Positions 12,010-21,200 of a stretch of 64,000 nucleotides of DNA are shown here, piece after piece. This stretch comes from CAWBOY01 sp963790585 (lineage in GTDB: Bacteria; Planctomycetota; Planctomycetia; Gemmatales; Gemmataceae). The position numbers and the translations under genes were made by a program. Under the pieces are notes generated by a model. That model was not told the origin of the DNA. It did no database searches and saw only the letters and a list, made by a program, of their open reading frames with translations. The stretch is from positions 558,001 to 622,000 of the forward strand of contig CAWBOY010000007.1 in assembly GCA_963790585.1 (NCBI GenBank). The letters are read 5' to 3'. Positions within the stretch are counted from its first letter, which is position 1, and every line of letters begins with the position of its first letter.

Positions 12010-12144
12010 ACCCAGGGTGGCGCTGCGCGACCCTGGGCTTTGTTATGGAACGCCGTTGGCGTTCTAAGATAGGCTCATCCTTGTTGTTTTAGAACGCTGA
12101 AAGCGTTCCATATCAAAGCCCAGGGTCGCGCAGCGCACCCTGGG
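12010..12144. repeat. Long inverted repeat (CCCAGGGT...GGAACGC type)
   Basis: Nested arms CCCAGGGTGGCGCTGCGCGA and GGAACGC...GTTCTAA at the left are mirrored at 12089-12144. The structure fills the gap between the kinase stop and the enolase-superfamily gene and could also end transcription. Confidence 0.8.
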
Positions 12145-12168
12145 TCGAGGTTTCCCACGAGCAAATCC

Positions 12169-13524
12169 ATGAAACCAGCCACCGACATCCAAATCGACGC
12201 CGTGTCCTTCTCCTTCGAAGACTTCCGCTATCGCACGCCGATCAAATTCGGCGGCGCCGTGCTTGATCGCGTCACGCTCGTCAATGTCGAGTGCCAGGTT
12301 CATACCAAAGCCGGGGCGATGGCGCGGGGGTTTGGCTCGATGCCGCTCGGCAACGTCTGGTCGTTTCCATCGCGGACGCTCGGGTACAACGAAACACTTA
12401 CTGCCATGCGGTCGCTGGTCGGGCTGCTCGCCGGTCTTTATGGTGGCTGCCGCGAGACGGGCCATCCGATCGACTTGACTACTCTTTTGGAGCCTGAGTT
12501 TTTCCGTCTCGCCGAAGAGGTGACGCGAGTCCAGAATCTTGCCGAGCCGATCCCACGGCTCTGTACTTTGGTCTGTGCCAGCGCCTACGACGCCGCTCTC
12601 CATGACGCCTTTGGCAAAGTCCATAATCTCAATTGTTATCACACCTACGGGCCTGAATTTTTGGGCCACGATTTGGGCCATTATCTCGGCGCTGAGTTCA
12701 TCGGCGACAGGCTTGATCGACACATCCGCCGTGAGCCGCAGGCGCGGATGCCGCTTTATCACCTCGTCGGCGCCTTGGATCCGTTGACACATGATGATGT
12801 AACACAACCTATCGGCGATGGCTTGCCGGAGACGTTGGGCGAATGGATCTCCGCCGATGGCCTGACGCATCTCAAGATCAAGCTCAACGGCGACGACCTG
12901 ACCTGGGACGTCGGCCGCGTCCTCGGCGTCGAGCGCGTCGCGGCTGAGGAGCAAGGGCAACGCGACGTCACGACCTGGCATTATTCGCTCGACTTCAACG
13001 AGCGCTGTGCCGATGTCAATTATCTATTGGAGTTTTTGAGAAAGATAAAGGAACAGTCTCCCGCCGCCTTCGAGCGCATTGCCTACATCGAGCAACCGAC
13101 CGCGCGCGATCTCCATAAGAACCGCCATAACGTCATGCACGAAGCCGCCAAACTGCGGCCGGTTGTCATCGATGAATCGTTACTCGACCTGGAAAGCCTC
13201 CAACTGGTGCGCGAAATGGGGTACACCGGAGTAGCGCTGAAGGCCTGCAAGGGCCAGACGCAATCGCTGCTCCTGGCCGCCGCGGCCCATAAATATGGCA
13301 TGTTTCTCTGTGTCCAAGACCTGACCTGCCCTGGAGCGTCACTCATCCATTCCGCCGGCCTGGCCGCCCATGTCACCGGCGTCAGCGCCATCGAGGCCAA
13401 CGCCCGGCAATATGTCCCCGCGGCGAACAAGCTTTGGGAACCACGTTTTCCCGGTCTTTTCCGCAGCAATGATGGGACAATGCATACGGGCCAGCTCACG
13501 GGGCTAGGGCTCGGAGCGAAATAA
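12169..13524 (+). CDS. Enolase-superfamily (mandelate racemase/muconate lactonizing-like) protein
   Basis: This 451-residue protein has the barrel-domain signature of the superfamily: KIK in HLKIKLNGDD, then YSLDFNE, YIEQPT and VIDESL as metal-ligand-type acidic residues on successive strands, and ALKACKGQTQ late in the barrel. The N-terminal capping domain is longer than in classical members (about 200 residues). Members abstract a proton alpha to a carboxylate; the substrate cannot be read here. The downstream MFS transporter faces the opposite way, so they do not share a transcript. Assignment to a particular subgroup is not possible by eye. Confidence 0.8.
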   Translation: MKPATDIQIDAVSFSFEDFRYRTPIKFGGAVLDRVTLVNVECQVHTKAGAMARGFGSMPLGNVWSFPSRTLGYNETLTAMRSLVGLLAGLYGGCRETGHPIDLTTLLEPEFFRLAEEVTRVQNLAEPIPRLCTLVCASAYDAALHDAFGKVHNLNCYHTYGPEFLGHDLGHYLGAEFIGDRLDRHIRREPQARMPLYHLVGALDPLTHDDVTQPIGDGLPETLGEWISADGLTHLKIKLNGDDLTWDVGRVLGVERVAAEEQGQRDVTTWHYSLDFNERCADVNYLLEFLRKIKEQSPAAFERIAYIEQPTARDLHKNRHNVMHEAAKLRPVVIDESLLDLESLQLVREMGYTGVALKACKGQTQSLLLAAAAHKYGMFLCVQDLTCPGASLIHSAGLAAHVTGVSAIEANARQYVPAANKLWEPRFPGLFRSNDGTMHTGQLTGLGLGAK

Positions 13525-13539
13525 CAACGGCATGGATTC

Positions 13540-14823
13540 CTACTCCGGCAACGCCTGCCCTTTCGTCTCCGGCGCGAACCAAATCAATATCAAGCCTACA
13601 ACATACACCAAACTAATTGTCGCCCCCGCGGCGGCGAAGTTGCCGCGGAACACCTCCTGTGTCAAATAGCCAGTAAAGAGAGCGCCAAAGCCGGCGATGA
13701 TGCGGCCCGAGTTGAAGCCAAAACCCTGGCCCGTGGCACGGACTCGAGTCGGGAATAGTTCTGGAAGATACAGGGGCAACCAACCGTAAAACGACGCGGT
13801 CAGTGCTCCCGTGAGGAATACAACAAAGAAGAATGTGCCATCCACGGATTCCGGCTCGGCTCCTACCTGTGCGGCGGGCAGCCAGCGGAATAGGAGGGCG
13901 CAGATGAAGAGAGAGCCAAGGCAGAGTGAGAAATAGACGAGCCGCCGGCCGAGCCTGGCCCCGAGCAGGGCGGCGACGACGCAGCCGAGCATCGCCCCGA
14001 GCGCGGAGCATATCTGGGCCCAATCGGCCATATCTTGGCGATGCGTGCGCTCGCGGACCCAAGGCGGAATCCACTGGACTGAGCCCCAGGTTCCTACAAG
14101 TGCGGTTCCACCTAACAAAGCGGCGAGTACGGAGCGACGCCACAGGGCCGGCGTGAAAATGTCGGCGAGGCGAGCGCGCGGGCCGGAGGCGATGGCGTGT
14201 TGCCATTTCTCCGACTCCGGGACGAACATACGGAGGAGGAATGTCAAGACGGCGGGGAACGCACATAGGCCGAGAACCCAACGCCAACCGCCGGCGTCCA
14301 TGGATGTGCCGTTGGCCTCCAAGATTTTCACCGGGATCACAGTCAATAGATAGCCAGCGTTACCCGCCGCTCCAATGAGGCCGGCAAGTAGCGGACGATA
14401 CTCCTTGGGCCAGCTCTCCATGACAAGCGCTACGCCAAGCGCCCATTCACCTCCCATCCCTAGGGCCGAGAGAAACCGTAGTCCCGCCAGTTGCCATGCC
14501 TGCATGGCGAAACCACACAGGCCGGTGAAAGCTGCGTATGTCAGCACGCTGATAGCCATGGCGTTGACGCGGCCGAGCCGATCGCCGAGCCAACCGAAGA
14601 ACCAGCCGCCGAACGCAGCGCCGAACAGAAACGCCGCCGTGATGCGGCCATTCCACAGGCCGACCTGCTGATTGATTATTTCGGTGCTTGCTTCTTTGAG
14701 ATGGAGGACGTCGATGAGGGCCGGTCGAGCGATGAGCGGGAAGATGCCCATCTCGAAGCCGTCGAACAACCAGCCGAGCAGCGCTGCCGCCAGCGTCAGC
14801 CATTGGCCGCGCGTGATTCGCAT
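13540..14823 (-). CDS. MFS transporter
   Basis: The 427 residues have the hydrophobic pattern of twelve transmembrane helices. Motifs include GWLFDGFEMGIF in helix 1, the loop 2-3 motif GWLGDRLGR, and PELFPTRVRATGQGF before helix 10 or 11. These point to the sugar/aromatic-acid:proton symporter branch of the major facilitator superfamily. The C-terminus, FAPETKGQALPE, is the typical PETKG ending of that branch. The substrate is unknown. A strong hairpin at 14866-14897 separates it from the next gene upstream on its own strand. Confidence 0.88.
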   Translation of the reverse strand: MRITRGQWLTLAAALLGWLFDGFEMGIFPLIARPALIDVLHLKEASTEIINQQVGLWNGRITAAFLFGAAFGGWFFGWLGDRLGRVNAMAISVLTYAAFTGLCGFAMQAWQLAGLRFLSALGMGGEWALGVALVMESWPKEYRPLLAGLIGAAGNAGYLLTVIPVKILEANGTSMDAGGWRWVLGLCAFPAVLTFLLRMFVPESEKWQHAIASGPRARLADIFTPALWRRSVLAALLGGTALVGTWGSVQWIPPWVRERTHRQDMADWAQICSALGAMLGCVVAALLGARLGRRLVYFSLCLGSLFICALLFRWLPAAQVGAEPESVDGTFFFVVFLTGALTASFYGWLPLYLPELFPTRVRATGQGFGFNSGRIIAGFGALFTGYLTQEVFRGNFAAAGATISLVYVVGLILIWFAPETKGQALPE

Positions 14824-14865
14824 GAGGGATGGCCTTTTTCAGCGGATTTATTGATAGAGATTGGC

Positions 14866-14897
14866 GTGCCATGCTTTCGTACTCGAAAGCATGGCAC
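14866..14897. terminator. Perfect hairpin between two minus-strand genes
   Basis: GTGCCATGCTTTCG (14866-14879) and its exact complement (14884-14897) enclose a four-base loop. There is no clear U-run, so it may be a terminator of the cysteine-rich gene or simply one more palindromic repeat. Confidence 0.5.
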
Positions 14898-14936
14898 ACA
14901 CTAAAACAGTGCCTTTCGCATTCTTTCCGAACGGCC

Positions 14937-15398
14937 TTACTTATCTTTCTTCTCCGCCTTCTTCGGGGCAGCGCCGAACTTCTTGTCGGCCTTCTTCATG
15001 GCGGCTTCGTAGGTCTTGCGGGCCTTTTCCCAAGCCTTGTCGCCTAACGGCACCGAGCATTCGCCCATGCCTTTGCACTTGTTTTCGCCAGGATGCTCGC
15101 CGCAGCCGCCCTGGCCGGCACATTCATTCATGCCATGACAGGTGTGGGCTTTGGCGGTGGCGCACGCGCTCATGCCGGCGCAATCGTTTTTCGTGCCGGC
15201 GACTTCGCCTTTGCAGCTGGCATTGAGGCCACGGCAAATGTGGGGATCTTGAAGGAACAAAGGCTTGGCTACGTCCTTCTTCTTGGCCTCTTCTTTTTTG
15301 TCGTCAGCCAACGTGACGCCAACGCCGGCAACGAGACCAGTGAGGGCAGCGGTGGCCAGCTTTTGAAATTCGCGACGATTCAGCTCATTGGGTTGCAT
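14937..15398 (-). CDS. Tat-exported cysteine-rich protein, bufferin-like
   Basis: The 153 residues begin with a twin-arginine signal (NRREFQKLATAAL) ending near VTLADD. The mature part has repeated Cys-Gly-Leu/Met-Asn units: CRGLN, CKGE, CAGM, CHGMNECAGQGGCG, and CKGMGEC, ten to eleven cysteines in about 60 residues, followed by a Lys/Ala-rich tail. The CxGxN pattern resembles bufferin-type (DUF2282/BufA) metal-binding precursors, some of which are modified by MNIO (DUF692) enzymes. I see no DUF692 or DoxX gene next to it in this window. A role in periplasmic copper or other metal binding is inferred only. Confidence 0.7.
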   Translation of the reverse strand: MQPNELNRREFQKLATAALTGLVAGVGVTLADDKKEEAKKKDVAKPLFLQDPHICRGLNASCKGEVAGTKNDCAGMSACATAKAHTCHGMNECAGQGGCGEHPGENKCKGMGECSVPLGDKAWEKARKTYEAAMKKADKKFGAAPKKAEKKDK

Positions 15399-15527
15399 GA
15401 CTCTTCCTCCTCGAATGCCTTGGGGAAACCAGCGGCGAAATGCCGCGACGACAAGAAAAGCGCCCGCGCAAATCGGACTGCGTTAATCTAGCGGGTTCGA
15501 TAGGAAAGTCACGATTCCGTTGCCGTG

Positions 15528-16652
15528 CTACACCTTCGCATACTGCTCCAAACAAAGCTCCACGACCCTCTCCCAGGTGAAATGGCGCCGCACATGGTCA
15601 ACCGCGTTACGCCCCATTCGCTCGGCCAATTTAGGATCATCGCGCAAGCGCGTCAAAGCCTGCGTCAGAGCCGGTACATTATAAGGCGGCACGACGAAGC
15701 CGGTCTCACCATCCTTGTTGATCTCCGGCATACTGGCGACATCGGTGCAAACGCCCGGAATGCCACAGGCCATGCCTTCCAACAGCGTCTGGCCCAATAA
15801 TTCGGGCACCAACGTCTCGACGCCATAGATCGTGCGATAGACGCTCGGCAGAACGACGCACAAGGCCTGCTGATAAGCCGCCACCAATTCGTCATCGGAA
15901 CAGCCCTGGCGAAAGACCACATCCTTGCCGCGCGCATGCGCCTGGAGTTCGGCGTGGTATTCGGCATGATAGGGCCGACCGAGGATATGCAGTGACATGC
16001 CAGCCGGCAGGGCATCGATCAGGGCGTTGATCCCCTTATGCGGCATGAGCCGGCCGACGAATAAGATCGGTTTCGGGCCAGCCTGTCGTGTCGCGGCAGG
16101 TCGAAACCGTTTGGTGTCGATGCCGCCCCAAATAACGGTGGCCCGCTTGTTGTTGTCATGCCCGTAAATGCGCCGGCTATAGTTACTGATATGGAGATGG
16201 CCATGATAGAGCCGATCGGTCGACACGTAGCCGGAGATGTCCCAACCGCCCCCGCCCAATTCGGTGACGAAGACGCGCCGGCCCATGAGTCGGCCCAAGA
16301 TGGCCGAGAGACTGTTGGTCATCACATGCTGCTGATGCAAGTGGAGAACGTCGAAGCGGGACAACAGCGGAAATAACTCAAAAGAGAACGGGTTCGTTCG
16401 TTGCCCGCGCAGGTGCCACGGTTTAGCGAGAACTCGGATCCGCAAATTCCCCATTTGCTCGCGGCTGGCCGTCGGGCCGAAGCTGATTAGCTCGGTCGGC
16501 GTGACGTCCGCCATGTGCCGGGCCAATTCGAGGACGTAACGCTCCGCCCCGCCGAAGATGCCGCCGGCCCCGCCAAATAAGGCCGGTACGATGTGAACGA
16601 CTCGAAGTCCGCGGGCCATGCGTGGTCTCGGAGGATTCAGGTTGTGCTTCAT
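15528..16652 (-). CDS. Glycosyltransferase family 4-type
   Basis: This 374-residue protein has a GT-B fold. The N-terminal Rossmann half has the glycine-rich GGAGGIFGGAERY loop; the C-terminal half has ILFVGRLMPHKGINALIDAL, HILGRPYH and the E-x7-E donor-site region ETLVPELLGQTLLEGMACG. It should transfer an activated sugar to a lipid-linked or polysaccharide acceptor on the cytoplasmic side. Its start overlaps the stop of the upstream membrane protein gene (16649-18106) by four bases, so the two are co-translated. Confidence 0.9.
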   Translation of the reverse strand: MKHNLNPPRPRMARGLRVVHIVPALFGGAGGIFGGAERYVLELARHMADVTPTELISFGPTASREQMGNLRIRVLAKPWHLRGQRTNPFSFELFPLLSRFDVLHLHQQHVMTNSLSAILGRLMGRRVFVTELGGGGWDISGYVSTDRLYHGHLHISNYSRRIYGHDNNKRATVIWGGIDTKRFRPAATRQAGPKPILFVGRLMPHKGINALIDALPAGMSLHILGRPYHAEYHAELQAHARGKDVVFRQGCSDDELVAAYQQALCVVLPSVYRTIYGVETLVPELLGQTLLEGMACGIPGVCTDVASMPEINKDGETGFVVPPYNVPALTQALTRLRDDPKLAERMGRNAVDHVRRHFTWERVVELCLEQYAKV

Positions 16653-18106
16653 GGCTGCAACAGCCGTCTCACTTCCGCCGCGGCCAACTCCCTCGGCGCA
16701 ACGCTGCCGCGCAGCAATTCCCAGGCATTGTCGATTTCACTGCCGCCGGCCATGACGACGGGCGGCAACGCTGCCTGAGCAGCGTCAGCGCTAATACCAT
16801 ATTGCCGACAGCGCTCATCGACCGCATCGACCAGCCGCAATTGCTCGCGCTGTCTGGTCTCGAAGCTGCTCATTGTATAACCGACGCTGCGCGGCATTTG
16901 TATCGAGACTAAGACCAACAAACTCACGATCCAGACGCGATTATGCGTCGGCGACCACGCGCCCGCGCTGGCAACCAACCCTTGCTGCCAGCGCGGCAAA
17001 CCGCCACAGATAAACAAGACCAGCCCCACATGCGAAAAGACCTGATAGCGACTCCAGACCGCGATTCTCTCATAAGCAAATTGGGAGCGGATACCATAGA
17101 TCAGGAAATAGCTCGTGAAAATAAACGCCAGCCCCAAAAGCAAAAGCGACCGGCGCGACGCCAGGCGCCACCACCAGGCGCCAGCGCCGATGAGCCCGGC
17201 CAAAACGAGCGGTAGCAGATATAAGGGACAAAACAGATCAATAATACCGAAGGAGCCGAGCAGGAGATTATCGACAAGCGAACGACAACTATAGACAAGC
17301 GCCGAGTCCGCGTGAAACACCTGCAGCGCCGTCTTGCCGTGATAATGCGGCGTATGCAAGATCGCCTCGGCGGCGCACGGCGCGCTGACCGCCAGGAACA
17401 AAGCCGTGCCCAACAAAGGCGTGAGGCAAAGCAACAGCGAACGCCAGCGCAGCTTGGAGGCGAACGGGTCCGCTGTCAGCAACAAGTAAAGCGCACACAG
17501 CGGCCCAGCCAAAAAGCCGATGCCAAACCAGCTCGGGGCCAATGCCACCCAGAAAAGACACAAGAGCAACGAGCGAACCCGCCCGCCTTGCCGCCAGCGC
17601 TGCGCCGCCAGCAGACCGAGCAACAGGAAAATAAGCGCAATCAGGGTGAAGCTGGCGGCATACCAGCAGACGGCTTCCTCATATTGACTCGTCACGCCAA
17701 AGAACGCCATTCCCACCAGGCCATAGACCGGATGCCCCAATTCGCGCTGCAGAAAAAGATACAGCAGCCCCATCGAAACGAAGACCGCCAACGCTCCTTG
17801 CAGCGCCAGGACAAAGGGCAGTGCCGACGCCCGGCCCGCAAGCTGCACGAGCGCCCAAGTCGTCAGCCGTGGCAACGGGCTGACATGTTCATTGATCGGC
17901 ACCCAAAGATTGCCGCAGGCCTTGTCCCAGGTCCACGATTCGCGCACATGGCCAAAATCGTCGTACCACAGCATCGGATACGTCAAACGCGGCAACCGCG
18001 GGACGAGGGCAGCGAGAAAAATCAGCCCCGCTAACAGCGCGACACGCCGAACGCCCCACGAGTTATTGTGGGTCCCAACGGAGCCTGAAGCGTTTGCGAA
18101 GAGCAT
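16649..18106 (-). CDS. Multi-pass membrane protein, GT-C glycosyltransferase-like
   Basis: The product has 485 residues and roughly ten to eleven hydrophobic helices. Just after the first helix an acidic pair lies in MLWYDDFGHVRESW, the position where GT-C enzymes carry their catalytic Asp/Glu, so a lipid-linked sugar transferase is plausible. It forms an overlapping pair with the GT4 gene downstream. The first nine residues (MLFANASGS) are encoded by a copy of the palindromic repeat next to it (a near-copy of 18124-18151), so either the repeat supplied the start codon or the true start is elsewhere; I see no other good start before the first helix. Confidence 0.7.
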   Translation of the reverse strand: MLFANASGSVGTHNNSWGVRRVALLAGLIFLAALVPRLPRLTYPMLWYDDFGHVRESWTWDKACGNLWVPINEHVSPLPRLTTWALVQLAGRASALPFVLALQGALAVFVSMGLLYLFLQRELGHPVYGLVGMAFFGVTSQYEEAVCWYAASFTLIALIFLLLGLLAAQRWRQGGRVRSLLLCLFWVALAPSWFGIGFLAGPLCALYLLLTADPFASKLRWRSLLLCLTPLLGTALFLAVSAPCAAEAILHTPHYHGKTALQVFHADSALVYSCRSLVDNLLLGSFGIIDLFCPLYLLPLVLAGLIGAGAWWWRLASRRSLLLLGLAFIFTSYFLIYGIRSQFAYERIAVWSRYQVFSHVGLVLFICGGLPRWQQGLVASAGAWSPTHNRVWIVSLLVLVSIQMPRSVGYTMSSFETRQREQLRLVDAVDERCRQYGISADAAQAALPPVVMAGGSEIDNAWELLRGSVAPRELAAAEVRRLLQP

Positions 18107-18123
18107 TTTGTATTACCGAGTCC

Positions 18124-18190
18124 GAAGCGTAAGCGAAGAGCCTTTTGTATTAAATAATTCAAAATACAAAAGGCTCTTCGCTTACGCTTC
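18124..18190. repeat. Perfect 28-base inverted repeat
   Basis: The arms 18124-18151 and 18163-18190 (starting GAAGCGTAAGCGAAGAGCC) are exact complements around an AT-rich loop. It lies between two minus-strand genes and could end transcription of the large surface protein's region. A degenerate third copy overlaps the start of the membrane protein at about 18090-18116. Confidence 0.88.
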
Positions 18191-18213
18191 AGGCTCGGCT
18201 GGTACCGCCTAAA

Positions 18214-21200
18214 TCAATGCCACGTCCCATACTTCGTCAACGTATAGTTGATCGCGTTTGTCGTCGCCTGGTCGGACGTTCCATTCGCGTCAACGATGTT
18301 GACGTAGTTAAAGCTCGTAGCCTCCTCCGTGAAACTGCTATTCGTCAGCGTGCCGCTCGATCCTTGGCCCGCGAAGGTATTCGTCCCCGTTCCATCATAG
18401 AGCGTGGCGACATCGCCGCTGGTCGAGCCGGAGCCGGTCGCGGAGACCAGCTTGAACCCGACGGCATCATTGACGAAGCCGTGGCCATACATGTAGCCAT
18501 ATCCCGCGGTGCCGATGTAGACATTTTGGCCGGCGTTGTTGCCGAACAAATAACCCGTGTCATTGGCGCCCGTGCCGGCCGTGCTATCGACGGAAACAAA
18601 GCCGACCGCTTGATAGAAGTACCCGCTTCCTTGCAGCGAACTGAGTGTTGGTCCGCCGATGAAAGTGTTGGTCCCACCAAAGTCAAAGAAATAGGCGGCA
18701 TCATTGCTCGTGGGGGTTGTAGCCGTCGCGGTAACGTTCTTGAAGCCGACGACCTGGTTGAAGTAGGTCAGACCTTGCAGGTGGCTATACCCAGGCGTGC
18801 CGACGAAGGCGTTGTTTCCGGAACCGTCATAGAGATAGCCGGTGTCGTTGGTGCCGGCTGCGCCAAAGGCATTGACGGCGGTGAAACCGACAGCCTGGAT
18901 ATAGAAGCCGCTGCCGGAGAAGGTACCATACGTGGGATAGCCGACGAACGAGTTGCTGCCGCTTGTGTCGTAGAGATAGGCCACATCGCCGACTTTGCCA
19001 AACGCCTGGATATTTTTGACATTGTTCATGAACACATTGTAGGCAGCCCCGTTGAGCACGCCGACATTGGTATTCACCTGGAGATTATAGGTGCTGCTCC
19101 CCGGTTGGAAGATGGCGGTATTGGCCGTGATGGCGAGCAGAGTCACGACGCCATTGCCGTTATTGGTCTTGTCCGTGCCGCTCATGAGATTGACCGAGAG
19201 CGTACCGGCTCCAAGATTGATCGCCATGCCTTTTTGCATGGTGATCGTCGCAATGCCCGGATCGCGCTGACTATCGACGACGCCATCCGCGATGCTATCG
19301 TTAGCGATCAGAGTCAAGTTGCCGCCGGCCGTCGTGATGTTGGCGTTGATCAAAATGCTGCGCCCGGCCATCAAGGTCAGGCTCCCCGCCGTGCCGGTCG
19401 GCGTGGCGATGATGGGGCTATTGATAGTAATATCGTCGTTCGCCTGTAGGACGACATTCGTACCCGCATTGAGGCTGCGCGTCACGACAGCGGGAGTGAA
19501 ATTCACCGTCTGACTGGAAGCGGTGGCATAGGTGAACAGATTGATGTTGGGTTCGCCCACGGTGACCGAACCTCCATTCAGTGCAACTGGGAACGCCACG
19601 ACGAACGAACCGGAAAGGCCTCCAGGTCGAACGGTCGCGCCCACACCGGTGTTGATCGCGGAGCCGACGACGCTGTTTTGAGCGGTGACGACATTCTGAC
19701 CATCAATGGTCACGCCGTTGGTTCCGTCCGCCCAAGTCGCAGCGCCGGTGACTAGGTTCCAATTTGGGCTGTCGACCACGTAATTTCCATTGTTGAGGGC
19801 CAGCACGCCGCCGCTGCTGACGCGATCGCCGGCGGCGGAACCGATCAGGCTATTGGTCGGCGTGATCGTGCCGACAATACCCGTCGTGCCGTTACCCCAC
19901 GTGGCTTCGCCGGTCGCCGAACTATAATTCGGACTGCTTACGACATAATTGCCGTTGCCAAGGGCCGTGACTGTGAGAGCGGTCAGCGTCGCACCGGCAT
20001 TGGATCCGATAAGGCTATTCGAGCTAGAGACCGCACCAATGACTCCTGTTGTGCCACTGCCCCAGGTGGCGGCACCTTGAAATACGTTCCAGTCGGGACT
20101 GGTGACGACATAGTTTCCATTCGTCAACGGTGTAACGCCAGTCGAGCCGACCTGATCACCGGGCGTGGTTCCAACCAGGCTATCTGCCGCCGAAATTGTA
20201 CCTGTGACTCCCGTCGTGCCGCTGCTCCATGTGGCGGCCCCTTCTTTAGCATTCCAATTGGGACTACAGACGACGTAGGTACCGTTACTAAGCGCGGCGA
20301 CACCGTTTCCACCTACCATATCTCCTGCCACGGAACCGACGAGACTGTTGGAGGATGAGATGGTGCCGACAATACCGGTAGCGCCATTCCCAAACGTCGC
20401 TGCTCCTATATTGGCAGTCCAATTAGGACTTAGCACGACATAATTGCCATTTGTCAGGGCCGCTACGCCACCCGAACCAACCTCGTCATTGGGCGTCGAA
20501 CCGACGAGGCTGTTGCTGGCGGAAACGGTGCCGTCAACGCCGGTCGCCCCATTGCCCCATGTTGCGGCTCCACGCGCGAGGCTCCAGTTTGGACTATAGA
20601 CGACATAGTTGCTGTTACTCAGCTCGGTCACAAGAACGGAATCAGACGGATTCCCGGCATTGGAGCCGATGAGACTGTTCGAGGCGCTGATCGTTCCGGA
20701 AATACCGGAAGCACCATTGCCCCAGGTGGCCGCTCCCATCAACAGATTCCAGGTGGGACTCTTGACGACATAGTTGCCATCGGTCAGAGCAGTGACGCCG
20801 CCTTCGCTCACCAAATCGCCGGCGGTCGATCCTACCAGGCTATTGCTGGCGCTGACGGTACCAACGGTTCCGGTAGCGCCATTTCCCCAAGTAGCAGCTC
20901 CAAGGTCGCCGTTCCAGCCTTGACTACTGACGACATAATTGCCGTTCTTCAGGGCGAAGATCGAGCCGCTGCTTATCTGGTCGTTACTCGCGGACCCTAT
21001 GAGGCTATTGGCGGCCGAGATAGTGCCGTCGACACCCGTCGTGCCGCTGCCCCAAGTGGCCGCTCCAAATCCGCCGTTCCATTTCGGGCTGCCGACGACA
21101 TAGTTGCCGTTCGAAAGCGGCTCCAAGAAAATGGGCACGTTGTCGCTGGTGCTACTCCCGACGAGACTATTGGAGGCGGAAACGACGCCGCTGATGCCGG

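Noticed and set aside
18217..19449. 410-residue open frame on the + strand opposite the giant surface protein
   Set aside because: It is an antisense shadow of a GC-rich repetitive gene; it has no ribosome site and no domain, while the minus strand has a complete repeat protein.
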